Assembly (NCBI GenBank): GCA_900548505.1
Contig: URKI01000073.1
Location: 1 to 7,296, forward strand
Direction of reading: 5' to 3'
Origin: an uncultured Oscillibacter sp.
GTDB taxonomy: Bacteria; Bacillota; Clostridia; Oscillospirales; Oscillospiraceae
Length of the DNA stretch: 7,296 bases
The notes under the pieces were generated by a model. That model saw nothing but the letters and a program-made list of their open reading frames with translations. It made no database searches and had not been told where the DNA came from. How positions within the stretch are numbered: the stretch's first letter is position 1; the number at the start of each line of letters is the position of its first letter. This document shows positions 7,264 through 7,296 of this stretch, piece by piece. The position numbers and the translations under genes are program-made.

Positions 7264-7296
7264 CTGTCTCTTATACACATCTGACGCTGCCGACGA
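7264..7296 (+). other. Nextera (Tn5) read-1 library adapter, reverse complement, not genomic
   Basis: Bases 7264-7282 are the 19-bp Tn5 mosaic end in reverse orientation, starting CTGTCTCTTATACACATCT. Bases 7283-7296 are the reverse complement of the Nextera read-1 tail. It is synthetic and should be trimmed. It makes the right end an experimental boundary, not a biological one. Confidence 0.98.

Noticed and set aside
5976..7280. A 434-codon open frame on the minus strand, starting in the right-hand adapter
   Set aside because: Its first residues come from the synthetic mosaic end and the rest mirrors the binding-protein gene.

Overview
The window looks like chromosomal DNA from a GC-rich Firmicute, most likely a gut-type Clostridia lineage such as the Oscillospirales. 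The reasons are GC-rich codon third positions set against AT-rich intergenic DNA, textbook sigma-A-like promoters, strong GGAGG ribosome binding sites, a LysM-G5-M23 wall protein of clostridial style, and a lipoprotein-type solute-binding protein. The taxonomic placement is inference. The first 35 and last 33 bases are not genomic: they are the two different Nextera/Tn5 library adapters, in the order and orientation of an intact library molecule. The true biological sequence is therefore about 36-7263.

Layout: (1) 36-379, minus strand: the first third of phosphate acetyltransferase (pta), running off the left end, with its own promoter. (2) 380-692: a divergent intergenic region with a promoter for each flanking gene and several small symmetric motifs. 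(3) 693-2558, plus: a membrane-anchored peptidoglycan endopeptidase (LysM, G5, M23) with an unusually long basic cytoplasmic N-terminus, closed by a strong intrinsic terminator at 2576-2611. (4) 2612-2977: an AT-rich regulatory region with three GAAAACG motifs resembling LacI-family/CcpA operators, a promoter, and a leader hairpin. (5) 2978-7235, plus: a three-gene ABC importer operon in the order fused double permease, ATPase, lipoprotein binding protein. A hairpin sits in the ATPase/binding-protein gap and the binding-protein gene has the strongest ribosome binding site.

The three operon genes form one complete import system: the lipoprotein captures the ligand outside the membrane, the two-domain permease forms the channel, and the ATPase dimer powers it. 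By family it is of the ferric iron (Fbp/Afu) type, but no Fur-like site is visible and the operators look more like those of carbon-regulated genes. A non-iron substrate, such as a sugar phosphate as shown for AfuABC, is a fair alternative. No clearly new biological system is evident. The points most worth checking are the transporter's substrate and regulation, the endopeptidase's N-terminal extension, and the adapter ends, which create spurious proteins.
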